From Verrucomicrobiaceae bacterium (GTDB lineage: Bacteria; Verrucomicrobiota; Verrucomicrobiia; Verrucomicrobiales; Verrucomicrobiaceae), in the NCBI GenBank assembly GCA_947466075.1, contig CANIBP010000002.1, positions 62,001 to 126,000 on the forward strand: a stretch of 64,000 bases of DNA, read 5' to 3'. A model generated the notes under the pieces. That model was not told the origin of the DNA and searched no databases. It saw nothing but the letters and a program-made list of their open reading frames with translations. This document shows, piece by piece, positions 42,407 to 54,056 of the stretch. Both the position numbers and the translations under genes were made by a program. Positions within the stretch are counted from its first letter, which is position 1. The number at the start of each line of letters is the position of its first letter.

Positions 42407-44125
42407 TCAAGTGGCGGAGGCATCCGGCAGCGGTGTGCGGCGATTGCGCGGGCGTGCAATCTGCGGTTTGAGCTTGGAGAGTTTGAATTTGAAGCTGGGC
42501 AGATCGCGGTTCTGCGAGCGGTAGTGGAACAATACGAGCCCGAGTGAGCCGAACAGCAGATGCGGCATCCATACCGTGATCCAAGGCGGCAGATGGCCGC
42601 CTTTGCCGAGATTGAGGAAGAGATTGTTCACAAACATGAAGACGAAAAAGATGAACACGCTGGCAGCAATGCCGCCCACAGAGCCGCGCCGTGAATACGC
42701 CACCCCGAGCGGCGCAGCGACGAGCATCAGGGCGAGCGCCTGCCACGGCAATGCGAAACGATGCCAGAAATGCGTGCGGAAGGGCGCGAGTTTTTCATCG
42801 GCAGCCTTCGGATGCGCGTGCAGGTAAGAGACGATCTCTGGCACGCCCATGTAATCCGCATGCAGGGCGTAGCTGACGATGCTCCAGGGCGTTTCCTCCA
42901 AGCTGGGTGCTTCGAGAATGTGCTGGCCGTCCTTGTTCTGCGGGAAGGGACGAATGGCGGCGACGCTGCCCTTTTGGTAAATCATCTCGCTACCATCATA
43001 CAAACGCCAACCGACGCGAGGAGACCAGCTTGCAGAAGGGGCAAGGATAGTGCGTGACGGCGTGCCATCGGCGTTTTCTTCACGAATCTGGACCCCATGC
43101 ATGCGCTCACGTCCGCTACGCAGAGAGAATGGAAACGTGCCCACATACCATGTGCGGTGTGTCTGCGCATCATGGAACATGATCGAGGAAGCCATGATGG
43201 AATCTGCCGCATGCTCGCTCATGGCACGGACAATGGCCTCACGATTTCCCTCCGCACGTGGTGCCCAGTAATAGTTTGCCGCGAGGTTCAATACGCAGGC
43301 ATAAAGGGCGCAAATAAAAATGGGCTGTAGCACCTGAAACAAACTGCGGCCCGCTCCAAGCATGGAGATGATCTCGTTGGCACGTGACATGCGCGTAAGC
43401 GCATAGAGCACCGAGAGCAGCAACGCCACCGGCATGATCTGCGTATAGACATGCGGCAGCAGGCCGAGGTAGAAGCGGACTACATCGCCCGCGCTGGATT
43501 TGGACTCCTGAAAGTCCTTCAAATTGTCCAGCAGGTCCATGATGACCCATAGGGAGAAAAATGACACAAAGCAGAACACGAGCGGATGCAGGAAAGTCTG
43601 TAGGGTGTAGCGCTCCAAGAGGCTGATACGCCGATAATAGAGCAACACCAGCGGCACCGAGATCAGCACCAGCGCGATTAAGACAAGTTTGAACGCAAAC
43701 GCTACCGGGGCTGGTGGCTCGCCCATTTCCGTCATTTGCGAATGCGCGATGTATTCCACCAAATCGCTGGCAATGGCCCACAAGGCCACGGAGACAGCGG
43801 CGACGCTCACCGGGAACATCAGGCGCTTTAAATCGCCCCAACGCCGCCAGATGACGAGCAGCAGCACCGGCACGCCCAAAGTGACCCATAGATTGAGATA
43901 AGGCAGGACGTTGGCAAGCACGAGGATGCTTTTGGGCACGGAGATTTCTGCCAACTGCGCCTGCTGAATCGCGGCTCCGACTTCGTCATCAGGATGCGTG
44001 CGGTGCCAGCCCAGCATGATGGACAAAATCAGCAAACCGATGGCGACCGCGAAGGAGCCTCTTCCCAAGTAGGGAAGTTCACGCGCCTTTTGCCAGGCTT
44101 GGATCACACGTTGCAGCCACTTCAT
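42407..44125 (-). CDS. LptF/LptG-family LPS export permease with extra N-terminal membrane domain
   Basis: 572 residues, against the usual 350-400. From about residue 165 it is a YjgP/YjgQ permease: LERYTLQTFLHPLVFCFVSF, then TRMSRANEIISMLGAGRSL, which is the cytoplasmic coupling helix region, a beta-jellyroll segment, and PLGVAYSRRGSVGG in the last membrane part. The first ~165 residues form an additional domain with four predicted membrane helices (AVAIGLLILSIMLGW, VTLGVPVLLLVIW, VAAVSVALWAIASDLV, LVLIALVLISVPLVLLYY). LptF and LptG with LptB move LPS to the periplasmic bridge. Only one permease gene is seen here. Confidence 0.87.
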   Translation of the reverse strand: MKWLQRVIQAWQKARELPYLGRGSFAVAIGLLILSIMLGWHRTHPDDEVGAAIQQAQLAEISVPKSILVLANVLPYLNLWVTLGVPVLLLVIWRRWGDLKRLMFPVSVAAVSVALWAIASDLVEYIAHSQMTEMGEPPAPVAFAFKLVLIALVLISVPLVLLYYRRISLLERYTLQTFLHPLVFCFVSFFSLWVIMDLLDNLKDFQESKSSAGDVVRFYLGLLPHVYTQIMPVALLLSVLYALTRMSRANEIISMLGAGRSLFQVLQPIFICALYACVLNLAANYYWAPRAEGNREAIVRAMSEHAADSIMASSIMFHDAQTHRTWYVGTFPFSLRSGRERMHGVQIREENADGTPSRTILAPSASWSPRVGWRLYDGSEMIYQKGSVAAIRPFPQNKDGQHILEAPSLEETPWSIVSYALHADYMGVPEIVSYLHAHPKAADEKLAPFRTHFWHRFALPWQALALMLVAAPLGVAYSRRGSVGGIAASVFIFFVFMFVNNLFLNLGKGGHLPPWITVWMPHLLFGSLGLVLFHYRSQNRDLPSFKFKLSKLKPQIARPRNRRTPLPDASAT

Positions 44126-44185
44126 GCCAGCGAGATTTCAGAGTCGGCCAGAGGGCCGGATGCGTCAAGGCTGCACGGTCACAGG

Positions 44186-44221
44186 GCAAAAAGAAGCCCG
44201 GAGTTTTTGGCTCCGGGCTTC
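44186..44221 (-). terminator. Rho-independent terminator of the PQQ-propeller gene
   Basis: GAAGCCCGGAG (44193-44203) and CTCCGGGCTTC (44211-44221) make an 11-bp perfect stem with a 7-base loop. On the minus strand the stem is followed by a T-run (complement of 44192-44188). It lies 26 bp past the stop of the propeller-protein gene. Confidence 0.88.
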
Positions 44222-44246
44222 GAGACAGATTTTCGTGATGATGAGA

Positions 44247-45506
44247 TCAGTTTAGATCGAGGCAGACGCCTTCCACGGTGCTACGGGCGAAGATTTTGCC
44301 GTTGGCGAGGATGGGATAGCTCCAAACTTTGCCGTCGAGCACGTCTTTGCGCGCCACTTCCTTATACTTGTCGGGCTTTGCCTCTGCGACGACGATTTCG
44401 CCTTTGTCGCTGGTGGCAATGATCTTGTCGCCTGCGAGGATGACCTGGCCGGGGCCGAAGCCTTTTTCCGCCCACTTGTCTTCACCGGTGCGGATGTCCA
44501 CGCAAGCGAGAGGGCCGGCACCGTATTCCTTGAAGCTGAACATGCCGTAGAGATAACCGTCTTTGACGACCGGGGTGCTCCAATGGTTGAAGCACTGGTT
44601 CTCACGACGCCAGATCTGTGTGGCTTCGAGTTTGCCGCCGGCTTTGCTTAGCTTGAAGGCACCAGCACCGACGCCGTAACCGGCTGAGCAATAGACGATG
44701 TCTTCAAACACGACCGGCGAGGCAGCGGTGCTGACTTTGTAAGGGAAGGCGGCACGCCAGAGGACATCGCCCTTCAGCGGATTCACACCAACGAGACCCG
44801 TCTGCGTGAAGAAGACGGCCTGATGCACGCCGAGGATGTCAGCCAGGACCGGGGTGGCGTGGGTCATCTTGTCGTCCTCGCCTTTCCACACGACTTTGCC
44901 GGTGTTCTTGTTCAAACCGATGAGACCTTCGCCTTTGCCACCACCAGCAAGCATGAGGATGTCGCCGTCGATGAGCGGGGAGGCCGCATTGTGCCACTTG
45001 ATTTGCACACCGGCGTTTTCCTTCATCACGTCATGGCTCCAAACTTTATCACCACTGGCGGCGTCGAAGCAGAAGACTCCAAGCATCGAGTCGATGACAT
45101 AGACTTTGCCGCCGTTGATCACAGGCGTGGAGCGTGAGCCGTCGCCGCCTTTGTTGTCTTGCGTTCCAGCGTCGCCGCCACCGTCGTATTTGGCGATGAC
45201 GGTGAGGGGCTTGCTCCAAAGTGTTTTGCCGGTCTTTTCATCGAGGCAGACGAGCACTTCGCCGGTGTTGCCATCGGTTTCACCAGTGACAAGCGTGTAG
45301 GCTTTGCCACCTGCGACAGCAAAGGAGCTGAAACCGAGATTCGTGGGCGATTTCCAGACCTGCTTGAGGCTCCATTTGGCGCCAGGCACAGCGGGGACGA
45401 TGCCATTGCCTGCTGGACCACGGAACGTGGCCCAATCAGTGGTTGCAGCAGAGGCGGCCGTGGCGAGCGCCAGACCGAGGACGGTGGTGAGGTGGGTGCG
45501 TGTCAT
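44247..45506 (-). CDS. Exported PQQ-type beta-propeller protein
   Basis: 419 residues from ATG 45506, opening a signal peptide (TTVLGLALATAASA). TTDWATFRGPAGNGIVP at the mature start is the classic WxxFRGPxxNG opening of Verrucomicrobiota and Planctomycetota propeller proteins. Blades are visible as repeated LNKNTGKVVWKGED, VCLDEKTGKTLWSKP and FDAASGDKVWSHD, the PQQ-repeat type. Without a clear dehydrogenase Asp or a heme, a binding or scaffold role is as likely as catalysis. It is downstream of nuoB-nuoC on the same strand, separated by 122 bp, and has its own strong terminator. Confidence 0.85.
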   Translation of the reverse strand: MTRTHLTTVLGLALATAASAATTDWATFRGPAGNGIVPAVPGAKWSLKQVWKSPTNLGFSSFAVAGGKAYTLVTGETDGNTGEVLVCLDEKTGKTLWSKPLTVIAKYDGGGDAGTQDNKGGDGSRSTPVINGGKVYVIDSMLGVFCFDAASGDKVWSHDVMKENAGVQIKWHNAASPLIDGDILMLAGGGKGEGLIGLNKNTGKVVWKGEDDKMTHATPVLADILGVHQAVFFTQTGLVGVNPLKGDVLWRAAFPYKVSTAASPVVFEDIVYCSAGYGVGAGAFKLSKAGGKLEATQIWRRENQCFNHWSTPVVKDGYLYGMFSFKEYGAGPLACVDIRTGEDKWAEKGFGPGQVILAGDKIIATSDKGEIVVAEAKPDKYKEVARKDVLDGKVWSYPILANGKIFARSTVEGVCLDLN

Positions 45507-45628
45507 GATGAGAAAATGCGGGAGCGGGTGTGAACGACTGGCGTGGTGAAGCTCTTTCGGCACCCAAGAAACATCTACCGAAACGAATTCTAGAACCCTT
45601 CCTTTTTTGTGCGTTCGTGAGCCGAGAA

Positions 45629-46201
45629 CTACTCCGTCGGCCTGCGAGAGCGAGGCTCACGAGTCACCGTATCACCGACGCCAGGGCTGGTGACGAAGGG
45701 GCCGTCTGCCATAGGGGCGGTTTTCGTGAAGCCAACGTCGGGCATGTCGCTTGGCTTGCCTTCGAGAGGGAAATCTTTGCGCAGTGGGAAGTATGGGTAG
45801 CCTTCCCACATCAAAATACGGCGCAGATCGGGATGACCACTGAATTTGATGCCCATCATGTCCCAAACCTCACGCTCATGCCAGTTGGCGGTGGCCCAGA
45901 TGTCGCTAACGGTGGGGACTTCTTCGTCTTCAGCCACGGCAGCACGAATTCGAAGGTGTTCGTGGTGACCGTAGCCATAGATCTCGTAAACCATCTCAAA
46001 TCGCGGCTCTTTGCCCAGGTAATCCAAGCTGGAAATATCGACGAGATAATCGAAAGCCAGTTCGTCGCGGCAGTATTTGAGCAATGGCTTGGCACTGGCG
46101 AGTTTGACGATCAGCGTCTGCTCACCGCGAAATTCTTTCACTTCGAGCACAGCATCACCGAATTTTTGCTTCAGGGCCTCGGCCATTTGGGCGGCATTCA
46201 T
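45629..46201 (-). CDS. nuoC: NADH-quinone oxidoreductase subunit C
   Basis: 190 residues. The 30-kDa subunit signature is EREVWDMMGIKFSGHPDLRRILM, with the following WEGYPYFPLRKDFPLEGKP. The N-terminal half has FDYLVDISSLDYLGKEPRFE. Subunit C forms part of the peripheral arm of complex I and joins the quinone-reducing module. It is not fused to NuoD. It follows nuoB by 12 bp in an operon of two; neither nuoA nor nuoD is present in this window. Confidence 0.96.
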   Translation of the reverse strand: MNAAQMAEALKQKFGDAVLEVKEFRGEQTLIVKLASAKPLLKYCRDELAFDYLVDISSLDYLGKEPRFEMVYEIYGYGHHEHLRIRAAVAEDEEVPTVSDIWATANWHEREVWDMMGIKFSGHPDLRRILMWEGYPYFPLRKDFPLEGKPSDMPDVGFTKTAPMADGPFVTSPGVGDTVTREPRSRRPTE

Positions 46202-46213
46202 GGTCGTAGATAA

Positions 46214-46750
46214 TTAAGCGGTGAGTTGGGCGATGAGTTCCTTCTTCTGATCGGTGAAAGAGTGCTCGGTTTCGATTTTGCGCTGCAGGCGCATAAGGCC
46301 TTCAAGCAAGGCTTCAGGCCGTGGCGGGCAGCCGGAGATGTAAACGTCCACGGGAATGATCTGGTCCACGCCTTGGAGCACTGCGTAGCTGCGATACATG
46401 CCACCGCTGGAAGCACAGGCCCCCATGGCGATGCACCACTTCGGCTCCGGCATCTGATCCCACACGCGCTTCACAGCCAGAGCCATTTTGTAGGTCACCG
46501 TGCCAGCCACGATCATCACATCCGCCTGCCGGGGGGAGAAACGCATCACCTCCATGCCAAAGCGGCTCAAATCGTAGCGGCTGCATGCAGCAGCCATCAT
46601 TTCGATCGCGCAGCAGGCCAGACCCATCGGCATCGGCCACATGGAGTTCTTGCGCATCCAGTTGATGGCGGCGTCCATCTTGGTGAAAATGATATTGCCT
46701 TCGATTTTCGAATCGTAAGCAGCAAGAGTTTGCTCAGCGGGGGCGACCAT
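46214..46750 (-). CDS. nuoB: NADH-quinone oxidoreductase subunit B
   Basis: 178 residues from ATG 46750, since the N-terminus before that would be non-homologous. All four ligands of iron-sulfur cluster N2 are seen: the tandem Cys in [12 protein letters not shown], Cys in MGACASSGG, and Cys in [30 protein letters not shown] is the conserved quinone-site region. NuoB hands electrons from the hydrophilic arm to quinone. It is first in the gene pair with nuoC; nuoA, which normally precedes it, is absent from the 353-bp upstream gap. Confidence 0.97.
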   Translation of the reverse strand: MVAPAEQTLAAYDSKIEGNIIFTKMDAAINWMRKNSMWPMPMGLACCAIEMMAAACSRYDLSRFGMEVMRFSPRQADVMIVAGTVTYKMALAVKRVWDQMPEPKWCIAMGACASSGGMYRSYAVLQGVDQIIPVDVYISGCPPRPEALLEGLMRLQRKIETEHSFTDQKKELIAQLTA

Positions 46751-49047
<2,297 letters not shown>

Positions 49048-49056
49048 GGAATCAAT

Positions 49057-49593
49057 ATGCCGACGCTCACTTACACATACGTGGACAACTCGAACTTCTT
49101 CATCGAAGGCCAGCGGCTTGCTGCCGTGAAGAAGAAGGCAGCCACCGATTTGGTGGATGCCATGTCTAGAGGTATTGTCGATATATCATGGCAGCCTGAT
49201 TACGGCAGGCTTCACGGTCTGATTTGTGGTCAACGGCATGAAATCGGAGCAGCCAAACTTTGGGGTTCGCTGCCTCCCAAGGATTCCTTTTGGGAGATGG
49301 TGAAAAGCAAAGGCTTCAAGGTTACCACTTTCGACAAGTACTTTGGCAAAGAGAAGAAGGTCGATGTCGCAATCGCGGTCGAGATGATGTTCGACGCTCC
49401 CGGGCTTGATAAACAGAACTCCGAGATCATTCTCGTCGCTGGTGACAAGGATTTTGTACCAATCGTCGAGAAGCTCAAAAGCCTCGGCTACAAAGTCTGC
49501 GTGGTTTTTTGGGATCACGCGGCCAATGAGCTAAAGCAGGCTGCAACATCATTCTTTTCGCTGAACAAGTGGCATGACCACCTGACATTTTAA
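49057..49593 (+). CDS. NYN domain (PIN-like) ribonuclease
   Basis: 178 residues. The NYN signature is complete: the N-terminal YVDNSNFFIEG supplies the first Asp, KKVDVAIAVEMM the second acidic pair, and IILVAGDKDFVPIVEKLKSLG the third Asp pair with a GYKVCVVFW strand. These acidic residues coordinate a metal in NYN/PIN-like nucleases that cut RNA. Length is typical of stand-alone bacterial NYN proteins. It starts 9 bp after dnaK on the same strand and may be cotranscribed. A role in RNA turnover during heat stress, or in phage defence, is possible but unproven. Confidence 0.87.
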   Translation: MPTLTYTYVDNSNFFIEGQRLAAVKKKAATDLVDAMSRGIVDISWQPDYGRLHGLICGQRHEIGAAKLWGSLPPKDSFWEMVKSKGFKVTTFDKYFGKEKKVDVAIAVEMMFDAPGLDKQNSEIILVAGDKDFVPIVEKLKSLGYKVCVVFWDHAANELKQAATSFFSLNKWHDHLTF

Positions 49594-49611
49594 CAACATG
49601 GCGGCATTCTA

Positions 49612-49687
49612 CAGTCATTGCCCTCCAGGCAAGCAACCACTTCTCCGCCCGGAACGCCGACGAACGGCGTCTTGGAAGAAGCGCAAG
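49612..49687 (+). repeat. Dispersed repeat, copy A
   Basis: About 76 bases that align with copy B at 50198-50270. Shared blocks include CAGTCATTGCC at the left, CCAGGCAA, and GGCGT-CTTGGAAG-A-GCG at the right, with several substitutions and small indels. It fills most of the gap between the NYN nuclease and the next gene. Confidence 0.6.
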
Positions 49688-49728
49688 AACACCACGTCCC
49701 GAGTGAGTTAAACAACTTGTGTAAATTC

Positions 49729-50172
49729 ATGGAAAATAAGCCACAGATAACTCAATTGCACGCACTGCTCTTTGCGGGAGCCATTGCAATTGTTGTGACG
49801 ACGATTTTCCAGATTGTCTCTGGCCCAATGCACGGCGGCTCCTTTTTCTTGTCATGCGGCCTTCTCTTTGTCCCATCCGTTATTGTGGCGGCCTGTTGGC
49901 TAAGGTCTCTTTCGACATCTTCAGCGAACAAAGTTGTTCAGTCTATCGTGTTTGCGGGTGCTATATGGGGTCTGGCATTGCATGTCGAAGTAAGCTTGGC
50001 AGACAAAAAGGAATATCAAGAAGCAGACAGACGGAGAGAATCTGAACGCTACCGTCGTGAGTTGAAGCTCGAAGATGAGTTGAGCAGACTATCCACTGGC
50101 TCGCGGTCCACCGTCGAAGATCTGATCGAAGAGAATGCACGCCTTCGTGAGCGTGAAAAGACACGAGATTGA
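49729..50172 (+). CDS. Hypothetical two-helix membrane protein with C-terminal coiled coil
   Basis: 147 residues from ATG 49729; in-frame extension to 49618 would translate the repeat copy A and is unlikely. Two or three membrane helices (LHALLFAGAIAIVVTTIFQI, SFFLSCGLLFVPSVIVAACW, VVQSIVFAGAIWGLALHVEV) precede a highly charged helix, DKKEYQEADRRRESERYRRE, that continues as a coiled coil to the C-terminus. I do not recognise the family. GC content is below that of neighbouring dnaK and groEL, and the gene is bracketed by the two copies of a dispersed repeat, so it may have been brought in with them. Confidence 0.6.
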   Translation: MENKPQITQLHALLFAGAIAIVVTTIFQIVSGPMHGGSFFLSCGLLFVPSVIVAACWLRSLSTSSANKVVQSIVFAGAIWGLALHVEVSLADKKEYQEADRRRESERYRRELKLEDELSRLSTGSRSTVEDLIEENARLREREKTRD

Positions 50173-50583
50173 ACTGATAATGTTTGAAACTACTGCCCAG
50201 TCATTGCCAACCAGGCAATTGCATCTTCGCCCCAGATCGCCGCTCAATGGCGTCCTGGAAGGACGCGAGATGGTAGCCGGTGGTGAAACCACCGGTTCAT
50301 GCGGCGTTCCCAGCGTTCTCTCCCGCCGCGCACCGGCAGGTGCGCGAGAAGCGTGCGGCGACTCCACATCACCGTTCTCCGCCCGCTTCTCGCGCCCCTC
50401 CAGGGCGCTCCCTTCTCCAACGATGGGGAATCGCGTTGATCCGGTGGTTGCACCACCGGCTAATTTCTCTCGTGCCTCCGGCACGAATGCGGGCGCCGAT
50501 CAATTTCCTGACATCGGGAACATGTTCCCGAACCATTTTCCTGATGCCAGGAAAATGGTGATGAACTCCACCCCCACAACACG
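50173..50583. repeat. Gene-free, palindrome-dense region including repeat copy B (50198-50270)
   Basis: No gene is supported in these 411 bases. At least six near-perfect palindromes occur: CCGGTGGT/ACCACCGG at 50277-50295 and again at 50441-50459, CGCGCACC/GGTGCGCG (50327-50346), CGTGCC/GGCACG (50471-50485), CGGGAACATGTTCCCG (50515-50530) and an 11-bp stem CCATTTTCCTG/CAGGAAAATGG (50533-50558). Copy B of the 49612 repeat opens the region. An open plus-strand frame of ~150 codons is Pro/Ala/Arg-rich and looks non-coding. Confidence 0.7.
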
Positions 50584-51168
50584 ATGAGTTTGGAGGCGCT
50601 CAAGGAATTGTCAGCACTCGATGGAGAGGCCAAAAGCCTCCTCCAGAAGCATGGCGAACTCCTGCTGGCCACCCGCCGTCGTTTCTTGAACCAGATCGTC
50701 GAATGCTTCACCGCATTGACCGAGGCCGAGGGCTTCCGCATCAAGCGTGACCCGATGGGTGCGAGCGCCCGACTCGATCAAACCGAGTTGGCGATCAGTT
50801 GTACCGATCCGTCCGATACGCTGGTGGATTCACAGGCAAAGTATTCCGTGACTTGCTCTCTGGCCCCGAACAAGGCTTATGGCATCCTGCTGTGCCGCCA
50901 GCCGCTGATAGAGTTCACCAATCAAAGCGCCGACACGAACGACCAGATCACGAACAAGAAGCTCGAGATCCAATATATCCGGTCGCTGATCGAAAATCAG
51001 GGCCAGGACCATTGGTTCGTCATGGGCCGTCTGGAAAATGCCACCGACATGCGCGGCATGACCGGACAACTGCTTCCGCAGTATGAGTCCTTCGCCACCT
51101 TCCAGCAGGCCGTGAAAACCGCGCTGCGTGACATCTCCAACGCCGCACTCGCTCCTCGCGCCTCATGA
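50584..51168 (+). CDS. Hypothetical protein, 194 residues
   Basis: I do not recognise the family. The N-terminal ~45 residues are a charged helix (LEALKELSALDGEAKSLLQK), followed by a mixed alpha/beta region with YSVTCSLAPNKAYGILLCRQ and RSLIENQGQDHWFVMGRLEN. There is no signal peptide or membrane segment, so it is probably cytoplasmic. Its TGA overlaps the ATG of the lipoprotein gene (ATGA at 51165), which indicates translational coupling of the two. The palindrome-rich region lies directly upstream and may hold its promoter. Confidence 0.65.
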   Translation: MSLEALKELSALDGEAKSLLQKHGELLLATRRRFLNQIVECFTALTEAEGFRIKRDPMGASARLDQTELAISCTDPSDTLVDSQAKYSVTCSLAPNKAYGILLCRQPLIEFTNQSADTNDQITNKKLEIQYIRSLIENQGQDHWFVMGRLENATDMRGMTGQLLPQYESFATFQQAVKTALRDISNAALAPRAS

Positions 51169-51836
51169 AGACGTCCGCCTCATCTTATGGAGCGCCGACG
51201 ATTCGTCGGCATACCAAAAACTTCTTTGCCGACGACTCGTCGGCGCTCCATATCGCTACCGCGCTTGCGATGCTGCTGCTCGCCTCCTGCGGCAAATCGC
51301 CCGAAGCAGTCAAACCGGCTGCTCCCGAGGCTCCGAAGGCTGCGGTGGTCTCCGATAGCAAGATCGAAGCCGCCATTACCGAAGCTTTGAGTGCTCCCAC
51401 ACCTGCCGCAGGCGATCTCGCCGACGAGGCGCAGGCCATTCTCGCCCAATATCCCGGCAAAACTGCCACCGACCTGTTGAATGTGCCCGAGGTGAACTCC
51501 AAGCTGCGCAACCTGCTGACCAAGCTCGGGCAGGACAAGCCGCTGCTGGCACGGATCAACTCCAGCGTCGATCTCGCCGCGCAAATCAAAGGCCTCGAAG
51601 GTGCGGCCAAGCTTGATCTCGACATGAAAAGCTACGATAAGGCCCGTACGTCCCGCATGCTGCAAGCCGTGCTCTCTGAAGAGCCGAAGCAGCTCGTGGC
51701 TTACCTCGTCGGTGAAATCGGTGAAGCCGCGCCCGACATCAGCTACGGCGGCCTCGACCGCGCCCCTAATGGCGTCTCCATCGTCCCCAACCCCGCCGCT
51801 GCCCCAGCTGCCCCCAAAACCAATCTCCCCGACTAA
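51165..51836 (+). CDS. Putative lipoprotein with REPIN-like insertion in its signal-peptide region
   Basis: 223 residues from ATG 51165, fixed by its overlap with the previous stop codon. The lipobox LLLASC and hydrophobic IATALAM are typical, but they lie 40 residues from the start, beyond the usual 15-25. The extra residues are encoded by a double-hairpin element at 51186-51252. Without the element the N-terminus would be a normal lipoprotein signal. The mature part (CGKSPEAVKPAAPEAP... then helical sequence such as AQAILAQYPGKTATDLLNVP) matches no family I know. The protein may now be mislocalised. Confidence 0.65.
   Translation: MKTSASSYGAPTIRRHTKNFFADDSSALHIATALAMLLLASCGKSPEAVKPAAPEAPKAAVVSDSKIEAAITEALSAPTPAAGDLADEAQAILAQYPGKTATDLLNVPEVNSKLRNLLTKLGQDKPLLARINSSVDLAAQIKGLEGAAKLDLDMKSYDKARTSRMLQAVLSEEPKQLVAYLVGEIGEAAPDISYGGLDRAPNGVSIVPNPAAAPAAPKTNLPD
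51186..51252 (+). mobile_element. REPIN-like double palindrome inside a coding region
   Basis: Left arm 51186-51211 and right arm 51227-51252 are inverted copies (25 of 26 bases match) separated by 15 bases. Each arm contains its own small palindrome (GCCGACGA/TCGTCGGC around one base). Two REP-type hairpins in opposite orientation are the structure of REPIN elements. The insertion leaves the host reading frame open. Confidence 0.75.
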
Positions 51837-51952
51837 CTTTCCCCACTTTCCGCCCGGCCAGCCGACACACCAACCCGTGTGACAGCAGGCCGGGCAGACA
51901 ACCCGAAACCAAACCAGAACCAGAAACCCTGAAAGCATAAACCAGACCAACT

Positions 51953-52249
51953 ATGGCTACCTCCATCACACCCCTCGGACGCCGCGTCCTCGTGAAGCGC
52001 TCCAACAGCGAAGAAAAAACCGCTGGCGGCATCTTCCTCCCCGACACCGCCAAAGAAAAACCGCAGGAAGCTGAAGTGCTCGCACTCGGCACCGGCAAAG
52101 ATGACGAAGGCAAAGACGTGACCACGCTCTTCACCGTCAAGGTCGGCAACAAGGTCCTCATCTCCAAATACGGCGGCACGGAAGTGAAGCTCAATGGCGA
52201 CGACGTCCTCATCATCAACGAAACCGACATCCTCGGCATCATCGCTTAA
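51953..52249 (+). CDS. groES: Co-chaperonin GroES (Hsp10)
   Basis: 98 residues. The start matches the family (ITPLGRRVLVKRSNSEEKTA), the mobile loop that docks to GroEL is TAGGIFLPDTAKEKPQEAEV, and the end is KLNGDDVLIINETDILGIIA. It caps the GroEL cavity during ATP-driven protein folding. It is 39 bp upstream of groEL, forming the usual groESL operon. No CIRCE element or Shine-Dalgarno sequence was seen in the 116-bp gap upstream. Confidence 0.98.
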   Translation: MATSITPLGRRVLVKRSNSEEKTAGGIFLPDTAKEKPQEAEVLALGTGKDDEGKDVTTLFTVKVGNKVLISKYGGTEVKLNGDDVLIINETDILGIIA

Positions 52250-52282
52250 TTCACCACCCCCTAACCCAAACTCATCACTTAA

Positions 52283-53911
<1,629 letters not shown>

Positions 53912-53970
53912 TCCCTTTTGACCGCGAGTTGACCCAACCCGCCTCGCGAATCAAAACCCAAAAACCCCAC

Positions 53971-54001
53971 GCGGCCCGGAAGCAATTCCGGGCCGCTTTT
54001 T
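53971..54001 (+). terminator. Rho-independent terminator of groESL
   Basis: GCGGCCCGGAA (53971-53981), loop GCAA, TTCCGGGCCGC (53986-53996), then five T (53997-54001). This 11-bp perfect GC-rich stem with T-run is a textbook terminator 59 bp past the groEL stop. Confidence 0.93.
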
Positions 54002-54004
54002 GTA

Positions 54005-54026
54005 CGACGGACACTCTTGTCCGTCG
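54005..54026. repeat. Small palindrome after the groEL terminator
   Basis: CGACGGACA (54005-54013), loop CTCT, TGTCCGTCG (54018-54026). A perfect 9-bp stem that follows the terminator by 4 bases. It lacks a T-run and resembles the short dispersed palindromes elsewhere in the window. Confidence 0.5.
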
Positions 54027-54056
54027 ATCAAAGCTCCCGTTTCGTCCTCCCATCCC

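Noticed and set aside
50173..50583. CRISPR array
   Set aside because: The palindromes are of different sequence and spacing, with no regular direct repeats or cas genes.
50135..50587. 150-codon plus-strand frame in the palindrome-rich gap
   Set aside because: The translation is low-complexity Pro/Ala/Arg sequence produced by palindromes; no plausible start context or domain.
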